From contig NZ_JAPCID010000007.1 of NCBI RefSeq assembly GCF_027587175.1, positions 62,001-126,000 of the forward strand: a stretch of 64,000 nucleotides of DNA. The letters run 5' to 3'. The notes beneath the pieces are model-generated. The model was not told the DNA's origin and ran no database searches. It saw only the letters and a program-made list of their open reading frames with translations. The translations under genes and the position numbers were made by a program. Positions 47,169 to 57,084 of this stretch are shown here, in pieces; position 1 is the first letter of the stretch, and every line of letters begins with the position of its first letter. Source of the stretch: Solirubrobacter deserti (GTDB taxonomy: Bacteria; Actinomycetota; Thermoleophilia; Solirubrobacterales; Solirubrobacteraceae).

Positions 47169-47726
47169 GAAGCGGTGGACGCGCGGGTCCGGCGGCGGCT
47201 GCGCGAGCTGCGCGGTGAGCAGGGGCTGACGTTGCAACAGGTGGCCGAGCGGGCGAACATCGACGTGTCGACCTTGAGTCGTCTGGAGTCCGGCAAGCGT
47301 CGGCTGGCGCTGGACCATCTGCCCGGGCTGGCCGCGGCGCTGGGCGTCAAGGCCGACGACCTGCTGGGCAGCGCGCCGCCGCCCGACCCGCGCGTGCGGG
47401 CCAAGCCGCTGAAGATGGGCGCGATGACGGCGTGGCCGCTCACGAGCCGCGGCGGCGCCGGCGGGCTGCAGGCGTTCAAGCTGCTGGTGCCGTTCGACGG
47501 TGCCGAGCCGCCCGACGAGCTGCCCGTGCACGAGGGGCACGACTGGATCTACGTGCTGTCCGGGCGGCTCCGGCTCGTGCTCGGCGAGAAGGACTTCGTG
47601 ATCGAGCCGGGCGAGGCGGTCGAGTTCTCCACCTGGACGCCGCACTGGTTCGGCGCCGTGGACGGGCCCGTCGAGCTGATCGGCATCTTCGGGCCCCAGG
47701 GGCAGCGCCTCCACGTCCACGGCTGA
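47157..47726 (+). CDS. XRE-family regulator with cupin sensor domain
   Basis: 189 residues: helix-turn-helix XRE domain (LTLQQVAERANIDVSTLSRLESGKRRL, about residues 24-48) joined to a C-terminal cupin domain with the HEGHDWIYVLSGRL and TPHWFGA motifs. This architecture controls small-molecule metabolism and responds to a ligand in the cupin pocket. Divergent from the flavoprotein gene by 48 bp, which is its likely target. No Shine-Dalgarno is seen. Confidence 0.88.
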   Translation: MTANEAVDARVRRRLRELRGEQGLTLQQVAERANIDVSTLSRLESGKRRLALDHLPGLAAALGVKADDLLGSAPPPDPRVRAKPLKMGAMTAWPLTSRGGAGGLQAFKLLVPFDGAEPPDELPVHEGHDWIYVLSGRLRLVLGEKDFVIEPGEAVEFSTWTPHWFGAVDGPVELIGIFGPQGQRLHVHG

Positions 47727-47877
47727 GGCTCAGCCAGGCGAGCGCCGCCCGGATGCGGTGGGCGTCGGCGATCCAGTCGCTGCGGCTCGGGGTCAGCCGT
47801 CGCGTGAGCGTGACGAACGTCCGACACGGTGCACCTCTGCTCTGCGGCTCGAACCTAAGCGCTCAAGGATCGCTGTG

Positions 47878-48264
47878 TCAATCGGCCCAGAAACCGGGTG
47901 CGCGTTCGGTGTCGCCACCCGCCGGCCGCCGGCCGCCGACGCACAGCAGGTCGAGACCCTCGGGGCCGGCGGCGAACGAGCGCCACACGTGCGGGCTCAC
48001 GCGCAGCACGTCCCAGGTCGCCAGCTCGACGATCTCGTCGTCGAGCTTGGCGTGACCCGCGCCGCCGACGACCACGTAGACCTCCTCCTGCTCACGGTGC
48101 CGGTGACCGAACGGCATCCGGGCGGCGGGCTCATACGTGAACCGGCTCACGCCCAGCTCGCGCGTGCCGAGGGCGTCGCGCGCCATCTTCCACTGCATCG
48201 GCGCGTCGCTCGGGCTCTTGTCCTTGAGGCGGTGGAAGCTCGTCTTGGTCCAGTCGGTGGCCAT
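47878..48264 (-). CDS. Cupin-domain protein
   Basis: 128 residues, one cupin domain (MPFGHRHREQEEVYVVVGG, then LRVSPHVWRSFAAG). The ATG was chosen because it begins the conserved protein; the frame upstream runs through the neighbouring tRNA region and is not coding. Substrate unknown. The 151 bp between this gene and the XRE-cupin gene show no gene. Confidence 0.82.
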   Translation of the reverse strand: MATDWTKTSFHRLKDKSPSDAPMQWKMARDALGTRELGVSRFTYEPAARMPFGHRHREQEEVYVVVGGAGHAKLDDEIVELATWDVLRVSPHVWRSFAAGPEGLDLLCVGGRRPAGGDTERAPGFWAD

Positions 48265-48330
48265 GCGGCGCAAGGGTCGTTGCACGCGGGCCGCCGGCCA
48301 AGGGATCTTGCCGATCGGGCAAGGGCGGAG

Positions 48331-48417
48331 CGGAGGGGGTGGGATTCGAACCCACGGTCCGCTTACACGGACTCCGGTTTTCAAGACCGGTGCGATCGAC
48401 CACTCTGCCACCCCTCC
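48331..48417 (-). tRNA. tRNA-Ser (anticodon TGA)
   Basis: Reverse strand reads GGAGGGG acceptor stem, serine-type long variable arm, TTCGAAT loop and CCCCTCC plus discriminator G. The anticodon loop is CTTGAAA, giving anticodon TGA (UGA), which reads UCA/UCG. 87 nt. Confidence 0.97.
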
Positions 48418-48485
48418 GGAGGTTCGTAGGGTACGCCCCTGTTTCGAGGGGCATCGCCGCCGCGTGTGCTTGAGTGGGCGGCCGA

Positions 48486-49547
48486 ATGTCCCTCCGGCTC
48501 TTCGGCGGCTCCGGCCGACGACGTCATGTCGGCCGCCTGCGGTCGGGTGGCGACGTTGCGGTCGACCTTGGCACGGCCAACACGGTCGTGTACGTCCGCG
48601 GGCGCGGGATCGTCCTGTCAGAGCCGTCCGTGGTCGCGATCGACCAGCGCACGGGTGAGGTGCACGCGGTCGGCGCGGACGCCCAGCGGATGATCGGCCG
48701 CACGCCCGCGACGATCTCCGCCGACCGGCCGCTGCGGCACGGCGTGATCGCCGACTTCGAGGTCACCGAGGCGATGCTCCGCCAGTTCGTGGGCAAGGTC
48801 TTGCAGTCGCGCTTCGCCCGGCCGCGGATGGTCATCTGCGCTCCCTCCGGCATCACCGAGGTCGAGCGGCGGGCGGTCGAGGAGGCGACTTTGAGCGCCG
48901 GCGCGCGCGAGGTGCACCTGATCGAGGAGTCGCTGGCCGCCGCGATCGGCGCCGGCGTGGACATCGCCGAGCCCAAGGGCCGGATGGTGGTCGACATCGG
49001 CGGTGGTACCTCCGAGGTGGCGATCATCTCGCTCGGCGGGCTCGTGGTCGCCAAGTCGCTGCGGGTCGGCGGGTACGACCTCGACGACGCGATCACCAAC
49101 CACATCCGGCTCGAGCACCGGATGGCGATCGGGTCGCAGAGCGCCGAGGCGATCAAGCTCGCCGCCGGGTCCGCGATCCCGCTGCGCGAGGAGATCAAGA
49201 CGTCGATCCGGGGGCGCGACCTGGCGTCCGGATTGCCGCGCGAGATCGTCTTGACGTCGGAGGAGGTCCGCCAGGCGATCGCTTCGCCGCTGGCCGAGAT
49301 CATGGCGGCGATCCACGCGACGTTGGAGGAGACGCCGCCCGAGCTCGCCGCCGACATCACCACCGAGGGCGTGCTGCTGGCGGGCGGCGGGTCGCTGCTG
49401 CGCGGCTTCGAGGACCGCGTCGCGCGCGAGACGGGCATGCCCGTGCGGGTCGCCGACGACCCGCTGGCGTGCGTCGCCACGGGCGCCGGCATGTCGCTCG
49501 AGGAGCTGGACACGCTCCCCCGCGGGCGACGCAACCGCGCGAGTTGA
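48486..49547 (+). CDS. MreB-like rod shape-determining actin homologue
   Basis: 353 residues with the actin-fold phosphate loops VAVDLGTANTVVYVRGRG and RMVVDIGGGTSEVAIIS, and the adenosine site LLAGGGSLLRG. MreB polymerises to guide cell-wall synthesis. It is isolated from mreC/mreD, so a paralogue elsewhere in the genome may be the canonical one. An in-frame GTG at 48474 is an alternative start. Confidence 0.92.
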   Translation: MSLRLFGGSGRRRHVGRLRSGGDVAVDLGTANTVVYVRGRGIVLSEPSVVAIDQRTGEVHAVGADAQRMIGRTPATISADRPLRHGVIADFEVTEAMLRQFVGKVLQSRFARPRMVICAPSGITEVERRAVEEATLSAGAREVHLIEESLAAAIGAGVDIAEPKGRMVVDIGGGTSEVAIISLGGLVVAKSLRVGGYDLDDAITNHIRLEHRMAIGSQSAEAIKLAAGSAIPLREEIKTSIRGRDLASGLPREIVLTSEEVRQAIASPLAEIMAAIHATLEETPPELAADITTEGVLLAGGGSLLRGFEDRVARETGMPVRVADDPLACVATGAGMSLEELDTLPRGRRNRAS

Positions 49548-49576
49548 CGCGCGGCTCTCTACACTCCCGCGGACCG

Positions 49577-49667
49577 GGACAGGTGGCCGAGAGGCTGAAG
49601 GCGCTCGCCTGCTAAGCGAGTATGGGGTAATAAAGCTCCATCGCGGGTTCGAATCCCGCCCTGTCCG
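49577..49667 (+). tRNA. tRNA-Ser (anticodon GCT)
   Basis: GGACAGG/CCTGTCC acceptor stem, anticodon stem CTCGC/GCGAG with loop CTGCTAA giving anticodon GCT, a long serine-type variable arm and TTCGAAT T-loop. 91 nt, discriminator G. Confidence 0.97.
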
Positions 49668-49677
49668 CTGTTTCAGA

Positions 49678-49703
49678 CGCCCCGCTCGGTTGCGGGGCGT
49701 TTG
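49678..49703 (+). terminator. Rho-independent terminator after tRNA-Ser
   Basis: CGCCCCGC and GCGGGGCG make a perfect 8-bp GC stem with a 6-nt loop, followed by TTTG. It lies 10 bp after the tRNA and before the convergent TetR gene. Confidence 0.8.
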
Positions 49704-49707
49704 CGTT

Positions 49708-50277
49708 CTAGGCGCGCTTCCACGCGGGATACAGCTGGTCCACGACCTGCTCCGGCCACTCCGGCCCTGGGCGTCCGTGCTCGTAGAAGCGGGTGAAGAA
49801 CGAGCCGAACACCGCGTCCGCGGCGAGTTCGACGTCGAGGTCGGGTCTGAGTTCGCCGGTCTCGACGCCTTTGCGGATCGCGCGCCGGAACCGCTCCACC
49901 GCGGGCCGGATCATGTTCCGCCGCGCCACCTCGAGGATCTCCGGGTGTGTCTGCGCCTCCACCAGCACCGTCGCGGTAACGGTCGGGTCGACGCGCTGAC
50001 GGACCGCCTCCAGCGTGGCGATCAGGTCCGTCCGCGCCGAGCCGGTGTCGGGGTCGGCCGCGTCGGCGTTCAGGCGCGCGATCGCGGCCAGCGCCAGCTG
50101 CGCGGGCGAGGGATAGCGCCGATAGACCGTCGTCTTCGCCACCCCCGCCGCGGTCGCGACGCCCGGCACCGTCATCCGCTGCAGGCCGCCCTCGAGAAAG
50201 ATCGCCACCGCCGCCCGGACGATCGCCTCGTCGATGGCGGGGTCGAGCGGGCGCCCCCGTCTTGGTTCGGCTGGCAC
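49708..50277 (-). CDS. TetR-family transcriptional regulator
   Basis: 189 residues. N-terminal HTH domain (MTVPGVATAAGVAKTTVYRRY, about residues 35-55) and a ligand-binding C-terminal domain of TetR_C type. Divergent from a cupin gene with an inverted repeat in the gap, so it probably represses that gene and itself. The start is a GTG with AGGGTG upstream; two further GTG codons at 50286 and 50301 are alternatives. Confidence 0.9.
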   Translation of the reverse strand: MPAEPRRGRPLDPAIDEAIVRAAVAIFLEGGLQRMTVPGVATAAGVAKTTVYRRYPSPAQLALAAIARLNADAADPDTGSARTDLIATLEAVRQRVDPTVTATVLVEAQTHPEILEVARRNMIRPAVERFRRAIRKGVETGELRPDLDVELAADAVFGSFFTRFYEHGRPGPEWPEQVVDQLYPAWKRA

Positions 50278-50301
50278 CCCTTGCACCCTAATGCCGATCA
50301 C

Positions 50302-50333
50302 CGCTACCGTCCGTATCGAAACTACCGGTAGCG
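50302..50333. promoter_or_regulatory. Inverted repeat between TetR and cupin genes
   Basis: CGCTACCG (50302-50309) and CGGTAGCG (50326-50333) are perfect inverted arms; the right arm overlaps the palindrome CTACCGGTAG. Probable TetR operator controlling both divergent genes. No footprint evidence. Confidence 0.5.
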
Positions 50334-50348
50334 AAAAGGACGGCGCTC

Positions 50349-52132
<1,784 letters not shown>

Positions 52133-52136
<4 letters not shown>

Positions 52137-52333
52137 GGCCGGTTCTCCTCGATCAGCGCCGCCTCGACCTCGCTCCAGCGAAAGCGGACGGGGCGCCGCG
52201 GACCCTTGCGCAGCCGCCGGCCCGGCAACACGCCCTCGTCGTAGTAGCGGAGCACCGTGGTCGGAGCGATGCGGAGTCGCTCGGCGACCTCGCGGGCGGT
52301 CAGGAACGGCTCGAACTCGGCCGGGTCAGGCAT
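52133..52333 (-). CDS. xis: Excisionase (MerR-like helix-turn-helix)
   Basis: 66 residues, a single winged HTH of the HTH_17 type: LTAREVAERLRIAPTTVLRYYDEG then RRPVRFRWSEVEAAL. Such proteins bend att DNA and direct the integrase towards excision. It overlaps the rep gene end by 34 bp and the integrase start by 3-4 nt, as is usual for repSA-xis-int modules. Confidence 0.9.
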
Positions 52334-53760
52334 GTCGGCTCCCTTCGGGGTGGTGGTTGGTCGCACAGCTCTTCGCGGGCGATCCGGCGCATTTCGCGCT
52401 CTCTGGCGCGGCCTTGCTCGGCAAGAAGGGCCTCGACGTCGGTTCGGTGGCCCTGGCCGACGAACTCGAAGCGCCCACGCCGCTGCTCGGGCGCCGCCGT
52501 GGCGATCGCACGTTGTGATTCGTCGCGCGAGCGCGCAAGGATCTGCTCCAGGACGTGCGCCTCGCGATCGGCGCGGAGCTGCTTGAACGTCGTGGAGTAG
52601 CGGCGCGACTTGGTCAGGCAGTGGCCGCGGTAGCCGAAGGCGTGTGCGTTGCGCGCGAGCTTGCGGTTGTCGAGCTGCGCGTCGAGCGCGAACGCGTGGC
52701 GCAGATAGTGCTTGACGTGCTCGCGCACCGGGAGCTGGTTGACCTCGTGTTCGGTTACGCGGTGGAGCACGCCGCCGGCCTGCTCGGTCGCCTTGGTCGC
52801 GTACTTGGCGAGGTAGCCCGCGCAGTGGCCGGGTTCGAGCGCGCGGCCGGTGCCGATGTGCTGGACATCGAGCTGCGCGCCCCACGTCGCGTAGCCGCCG
52901 CCGATCTCCTGCGGCACAGGGACGGTCACCGTGGCCGCGGCGTTGCGCAGCGCGTCCTCGAGCAGCTCGACGGTGAACCGCAAACCGGGCGGGCGCACGT
53001 CGCCGGCCCGGTACTTGGGCATCGCGCGATCGAGCCGGATCACCAGGTGCAGGTGCACGAGCCCGCGCTGCTGGTACTCGGCGACCTTGACGTAGGCGAC
53101 GCGCACGCGGGCGCGAAGTTGCTTCTGCGTGAGGCCGACGAGCCGCGCCAGGGCGCGCGGCAGGTAGATCGTCGTGCGCCGCCACAGCTCGCCCAGGAGG
53201 TTGTTCCAGACCAGCGCGCTGTCGTAGTCGAAGCACTCGCGGCACAGCGGCTCGCCCAGGCACGGGTCGCCCTCGCGATGGAGGCGCGTGCAGCTGAGCG
53301 AGTTCCCGTGCGGGCAGACCGGCGCGTCACGCCGAGGACGACAGCGGCGCGGCTGCCCGTCAGGACCGGTCGCGCGCGAGTGCACCGCCCCGAACGTCGG
53401 CGCCGTCAGCGTCGCGAAGATCATCGGGTGCTCGGTCACCGTGTCCGGCACGCCTTTGCCGCCCCGCAGCCCTGCCGCGATCAGGTGGTAGGCGTCCTGG
53501 CGGTAGCGCTCCGCGCACGCAGGGCAGATCGCCTCGCGCCGGTTGCCGCAGGCCTTGCGGAGCACGCCGTCCGGCTGCGTGAGCGTCGACCAGGTAGAGC
53601 GCCAGCGCCCGTCCGCGCCGCACGTCTCGACGTGCCCCTTGAGCCGGACCGGCCGAGCGCAGTACCCGGACGAGCGCAGCTGCTTCTGCAGCGTCTCAAA
53701 GTCCGGGCGAGCCGCGCGCTCGGCCAGCTCGACATGCACCGGAGACGGCGCGACGGTCAC
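52300..53760 (-). CDS. Rolling-circle replication initiator (RepSA-like HUH protein)
   Basis: 486 residues. Motif 1 FATLTAPTFG (about 115-124), the HUH metal site in GLVHLHLVIRLD (His236, His238) and a YLAKYATK motif (Tyr316/Tyr320) with the likely DNA-nicking tyrosine. Several Cys pairs in the N-terminal third (CPAC, CTRL, CREC) suggest zinc sites. It would nick the double-strand origin, usually within or near rep, to replicate the excised circle. GTG start, overlapping the sigma-like gene stop. Confidence 0.9.
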   Translation of the reverse strand: MTVAPSPVHVELAERAARPDFETLQKQLRSSGYCARPVRLKGHVETCGADGRWRSTWSTLTQPDGVLRKACGNRREAICPACAERYRQDAYHLIAAGLRGGKGVPDTVTEHPMIFATLTAPTFGAVHSRATGPDGQPRRCRPRRDAPVCPHGNSLSCTRLHREGDPCLGEPLCRECFDYDSALVWNNLLGELWRRTTIYLPRALARLVGLTQKQLRARVRVAYVKVAEYQQRGLVHLHLVIRLDRAMPKYRAGDVRPPGLRFTVELLEDALRNAAATVTVPVPQEIGGGYATWGAQLDVQHIGTGRALEPGHCAGYLAKYATKATEQAGGVLHRVTEHEVNQLPVREHVKHYLRHAFALDAQLDNRKLARNAHAFGYRGHCLTKSRRYSTTFKQLRADREAHVLEQILARSRDESQRAIATAAPEQRRGRFEFVGQGHRTDVEALLAEQGRAREREMRRIAREELCDQPPPRREPTCLTRPSSSRS

Positions 53761-54422
53761 GCGGCCTGCCCGCCCGTCGTGGTCGAGTGCGCCTGATGCC
53801 GGCCCGTGCCGCGACGACGCAGACTTCGCCGAGCCTCACGCGCCGCGGGGAGTCGGTTCACCCAGCCGTAGACCGCGCCCTCGTTTACCCCGACTGCCGC
53901 CGCGGCGGTCGCGACGGTCCCGCCCTTGCGGATCACGCGCAGCGCCCGAGCGATCACGACCGGTGGGTGCACCTGCGAGACGTCCGGTTGGCAGGCCAGC
54001 TCGACGGCCTCGGGCAGCTGGCGCACGAACATGCGCAGCTGCTCGCGCACCAGGACGGCCACCGCGGGGTCTGTTCCCTCGACGGCGGGCATCTCGTCGT
54101 TGCCTCCGTCGAGCCAGACGGCGTCGTTGAGCACACGCGCGCCGGCCTGCCGGGTCCGCTCCCGCGCATTGAGCACGCGCCAGCGGACCGTTCTCGCGGC
54201 GATCGCCGCGAACGAGCACGCCGTCTCCACGCGGCAGGCCTCCAGTAACCCGACAAGCGCTTCCTGACGGAGATCGTCGGCGTCCAGGCCGAGCGGGGGA
54301 GACCAGCACACCGACCGCAGCAACGGCTCGTAGCGAGTCACCAGAACGCGGAACGCCAGCTCGTCGCCGGTCCGCGTCCGCTCCGCGAGCACCTCGTCGG
54401 TCACCTTCCGGCGCGCGCTCAT
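53757..54422 (-). CDS. Sigma-70-like factor in the AICE backbone
   Basis: 221 residues. A region-2-like segment, LDADDLRQEALVGLLEACR and SFAAIAARTVRWRVLNARER (about 55-105), is followed by a C-terminal HTH-like segment GTVATAAAAVGVNEGAVYGWVNR. It could direct RNA polymerase to element promoters, or act as a DNA-binding adaptor without sigma activity. The ATG overlaps the FtsK-like gene stop by 4 nt. Sigma function is inferred. Confidence 0.7.
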   Translation of the reverse strand: MSARRKVTDEVLAERTRTGDELAFRVLVTRYEPLLRSVCWSPPLGLDADDLRQEALVGLLEACRVETACSFAAIAARTVRWRVLNARERTRQAGARVLNDAVWLDGGNDEMPAVEGTDPAVAVLVREQLRMFVRQLPEAVELACQPDVSQVHPPVVIARALRVIRKGGTVATAAAAVGVNEGAVYGWVNRLPAAREARRSLRRRGTGRHQAHSTTTGGQAA

Positions 54423-55771
54423 GACCGCGTCTCCCCGTTCGAGAGCCATACGTCAGCCCGCAGCGCCGCTGCGCGTGCCGCCAGCTCGTCCGCGTCGGCG
54501 TCGTCCAGGTGGAACCCGCGCATCCGGACCGGCAGGCCGTCCTCGGCGAGCAGCAGCCCCACGCCACGCTGAACGGGCGCGATCGTCGCCGCGTCGTGCC
54601 CGAGCGACGCCCAGCCCTGCCCCAGGATCGTGTCCGACGCCTGTGGCGTGTTGCAGCGCAGCGCGAGCCGGAACCCGAAAAGATCGCGGAGCGCGCTCGG
54701 GACTACGTCCGCCGCGGGCTTCTGCGTGGCGGCGCAGACGATCACGCCGGCCGCGCGGCCCCTGGCGACGAGATCGCGCAGCAGCTCCGCGAACTCCTTC
54801 TGCTTCCTGCGGTCCTCGTGCCCGAGGTAGAACGCCAGCTCGTCGCACGCCACCAGGTTCAGCGGCAGCCCGTCCTCCCGCGCGACCTTCCGCTGACCGC
54901 GCAGGAGCAGCTCGCGGTACCGCTGCTCCATCTCGCCACGCAGCTCACGCAACAGCTCGATCGCCTCATCGATGTCCGGGCCCGCGAGCCGCTGCGCACA
55001 CGGAGCCCACACCGACAGCTCCACGAGCTTGCCGTCGAGCAGCCACACGCGCGTGCTCGGATCGAGCGCCGCGGTCGCCACGAGCAGCGAGAGCGCCGCA
55101 CTCTTGCCCGCCCCTGGCTCACCGCCAAGCAGCACGTTGCGCTCGGGCAGCGCCACCGAGACCGTCGCACCCAGCTCGTTGACGCCCATCGGGATCGGCT
55201 CCCACAGCGACAGTTCGGCCGCGTCGCGCTGAGGCCAGCGGACCGACGCCACACCCGCGAGCGGGTCACGCCGAACGAGCGTCACCGTGCCCGTGGCCGC
55301 GTTCTCCCGATCGCGAGTCACGCGGACCTCGCGCACCTGCAGGCACACGGCCAGCTCCTCCGCTCGGTGCTCGACATGCCCCAGCGACGAGCCACGCGAC
55401 GCGCGCACCCGCACCAGCTCTCCGGCCGGGATCGACGTCACTCGCCCCGCGCGTACACGGGGGAGACCGCAGTCCGTCCAGGCCGCCCACCACTTGCGCC
55501 GGACCCGAGCCGCCCGCAGCGCCGTCCGCAGCCAGCCGCGTGCCCTCGGAACTGCGAGCACGACAGCCACCAGGCCGAGAACGAGGCCCCACGCGGCCGC
55601 GGCACCCACGAGCCCGGCAAGCACGCGCTGCACGACGACGATCGCGCCGACGAGCGTCAGTTCCAGCCGTGATCGCCACAGCGCTCCGACCAGACCGCCC
55701 AGTAGCCGCAGCCACACGTCGCCTTCCGTAGCCCGTCGCGGCGTTCGCACACGGGACAGCTCGCCGGTCAT
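54419..55771 (-). CDS. FtsK/SpoIIIE-type DNA translocase (conjugative Tra)
   Basis: 450 residues: two N-terminal membrane helices (about 35-75), then the ATPase with Walker A GEPGAGKS (217-224) and Walker B LNLVACDELAFYL (about 309-321). In pSAM2-type elements a single FtsK-like hexamer moves double-stranded DNA between mycelia or cells. The ATG shares a base with the stop of the upstream gene (TGATG). Confidence 0.92.
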   Translation of the reverse strand: MTGELSRVRTPRRATEGDVWLRLLGGLVGALWRSRLELTLVGAIVVVQRVLAGLVGAAAAWGLVLGLVAVVLAVPRARGWLRTALRAARVRRKWWAAWTDCGLPRVRAGRVTSIPAGELVRVRASRGSSLGHVEHRAEELAVCLQVREVRVTRDRENAATGTVTLVRRDPLAGVASVRWPQRDAAELSLWEPIPMGVNELGATVSVALPERNVLLGGEPGAGKSAALSLLVATAALDPSTRVWLLDGKLVELSVWAPCAQRLAGPDIDEAIELLRELRGEMEQRYRELLLRGQRKVAREDGLPLNLVACDELAFYLGHEDRRKQKEFAELLRDLVARGRAAGVIVCAATQKPAADVVPSALRDLFGFRLALRCNTPQASDTILGQGWASLGHDAATIAPVQRGVGLLLAEDGLPVRMRGFHLDDADADELAARAAALRADVWLSNGETRS

Positions 55772-56118
55772 CACGCCGCCGCCTTCTCCCCGCCGGCCCG
55801 AGCGTTCGTCGAACGGATCGCCGTGGCGCGAAACGCCATGCCCGAGCGCCCGTCCATCTCCCATGCCTGCGCGGTCATGCCCTCGATGCGCACCATCACG
55901 CCCTGACCGACGCCGGGGTCACCGGGGAGGGTCACGCGGATGATCTCCGCCTCGTTGTCGCCGAACGCGACGACCTGGACACGCCAGAGCAACTCCCCGT
56001 TCTCATCGGTGCGAGGCGCCCAGGCCTCACGCGGCTTGCCGTCCTCGAACTTCTTCAGCGGCTCCGCGGCGCTGACCACGAGGAACTGCAGACGGCTCGT
56101 GTCGATCGGCAGACGCAT
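55771..56118 (-). CDS. SCO3933-like AICE regulatory protein
   Basis: 115 residues, mixed beta-strand protein without membrane segments (LRLPIDTSRL-type start, WRVQVVAF, GVMVRIEGMTAQAWEMDGRSGMAFRATAI). It resembles the SCO3933 family found directly before FtsK genes in streptomycete integrative elements, thought to be replication or regulatory. It is the first gene of the backbone operon and has a strong Shine-Dalgarno AAGGAGG. Confidence 0.7.
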   Translation of the reverse strand: MRLPIDTSRLQFLVVSAAEPLKKFEDGKPREAWAPRTDENGELLWRVQVVAFGDNEAEIIRVTLPGDPGVGQGVMVRIEGMTAQAWEMDGRSGMAFRATAIRSTNARAGGEKAAA

Positions 56119-56170
56119 CTGCTCGAACCTCCTTCACGTCGCCCATACGGGACGATCACTCGACTTGAAC

Positions 56171-56199
56171 AACATAGACAGCATGGCTAGCCATGTCAA
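56171..56199 (-). promoter_or_regulatory. Sigma-70-type promoter of the AICE backbone operon
   Basis: On the minus strand: -35 TTGACA, exactly 17 bp spacer, -10 TATGTT, about 50 bp before the first gene. This is near-consensus and stands out in such a GC-rich genome. The spacer holds the palindrome at 56182-56195. Confidence 0.75.
56182..56195. promoter_or_regulatory. Operator palindrome CATGGCTAGCCATG
   Basis: A perfect 14-bp palindrome within the promoter spacer and the last 2 bp of the -35 box, 44 bp before the divergent gntR. It is well placed for repression of integrase and replication genes by the GntR protein, as KorSA does in pSAM2. Binding not tested. Confidence 0.65.
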
Positions 56200-56238
56200 C
56201 CAAGTCAGGTCGCCTAGTCCGCAAGTAGACTTCGCCGT

Positions 56239-57084
56239 GTGAGCGCTCTCGATCCCGACGATCCGCGTCCGCCTTACATCCAAGTGGCCGGCGCCCTTCG
56301 CGCTGCGATCCTCACCAAGACCCTGCAGCCGGGAGACCAGCTGCCGTCCGGCAGTCAGCTCGCGACCCGCTACGGCGTCGCGCGCATGACGGTCCAGCAG
56401 GCGATCCGCATCCTGCGCGACGAGGGCCTCGTCGTCTCACGCCAGGGCAGCGGGGTCTTCGTGCGCGAGCGCACCGCCCGCCCGGTTGGCCTGCGCCCCG
56501 TCGTTGAGCGAGCGTTCCAGCGCCCGAACGTCACGATCGACTTCTTCGGCTTTACCGCCGAGACCCTGCTTGGAGCCGTGCAGGAACCGCTCGACAAGAT
56601 CCGGGCCGGTGCGGCCGCTCCCGAGTCGATCGCAATCCGCATCCTGGTCCCGGACAGCACCAAGCCCGCCGCATTGCCGTGCCGCGCCGACGACCTCGCC
56701 GACGACCCCGCCTTCCGCGAACGCTCGCGCGCAATGACGCAGCGCCACAACGAGGCGATCACCGACGCCGTGCACGAGCTCGACGAACTCGGCCTCGTCG
56801 GCAACGGCACCGTCGAGGTTCGCGTGCACCAGCTCTCGCCCCTCTTCAAGGCCTTCATCCTCAACCGCGAAGAGCTGTTCCTCGGCTTCTATCCCGTCGT
56901 CCGCCGCCAGGTTCAGCTCCACGCCGAGCCTCACGACATCTACGACCTCATGGGCAAGGACGCCACGCTCTTCCACCACGCAGCCAGTGACGACGACACG
57001 TCGACCGGCTCGCAGTACGTCGAGCAGATCCAGGCGTGGTTCGAGACGATCTGGACCACCGTGGCGCAGTCGCTCATCCGATGA
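56239..57084 (+). CDS. GntR-family repressor of the AICE (KorSA-like)
   Basis: 281 residues. GntR wHTH at residues 10-80 (GDQLPSGSQLATRYGVARMTVQQAIRILRDEGLVVSRQGSGVFV), then a C-terminal domain of unknown ligand. Divergent from the backbone operon with an operator palindrome in between, so the probable role is keeping excision and transfer silent. GTG start. Overlaps the HAD gene by 4 nt. Confidence 0.85.
   Translation: MSALDPDDPRPPYIQVAGALRAAILTKTLQPGDQLPSGSQLATRYGVARMTVQQAIRILRDEGLVVSRQGSGVFVRERTARPVGLRPVVERAFQRPNVTIDFFGFTAETLLGAVQEPLDKIRAGAAAPESIAIRILVPDSTKPAALPCRADDLADDPAFRERSRAMTQRHNEAITDAVHELDELGLVGNGTVEVRVHQLSPLFKAFILNREELFLGFYPVVRRQVQLHAEPHDIYDLMGKDATLFHHAASDDDTSTGSQYVEQIQAWFETIWTTVAQSLIR

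Noticed and set aside
48265-48411. N-terminal extension of the cupin gene at 47878-48264
   Set aside because: The extended frame runs through tRNA-Ser(TGA); the conserved protein starts at ATG 48264.
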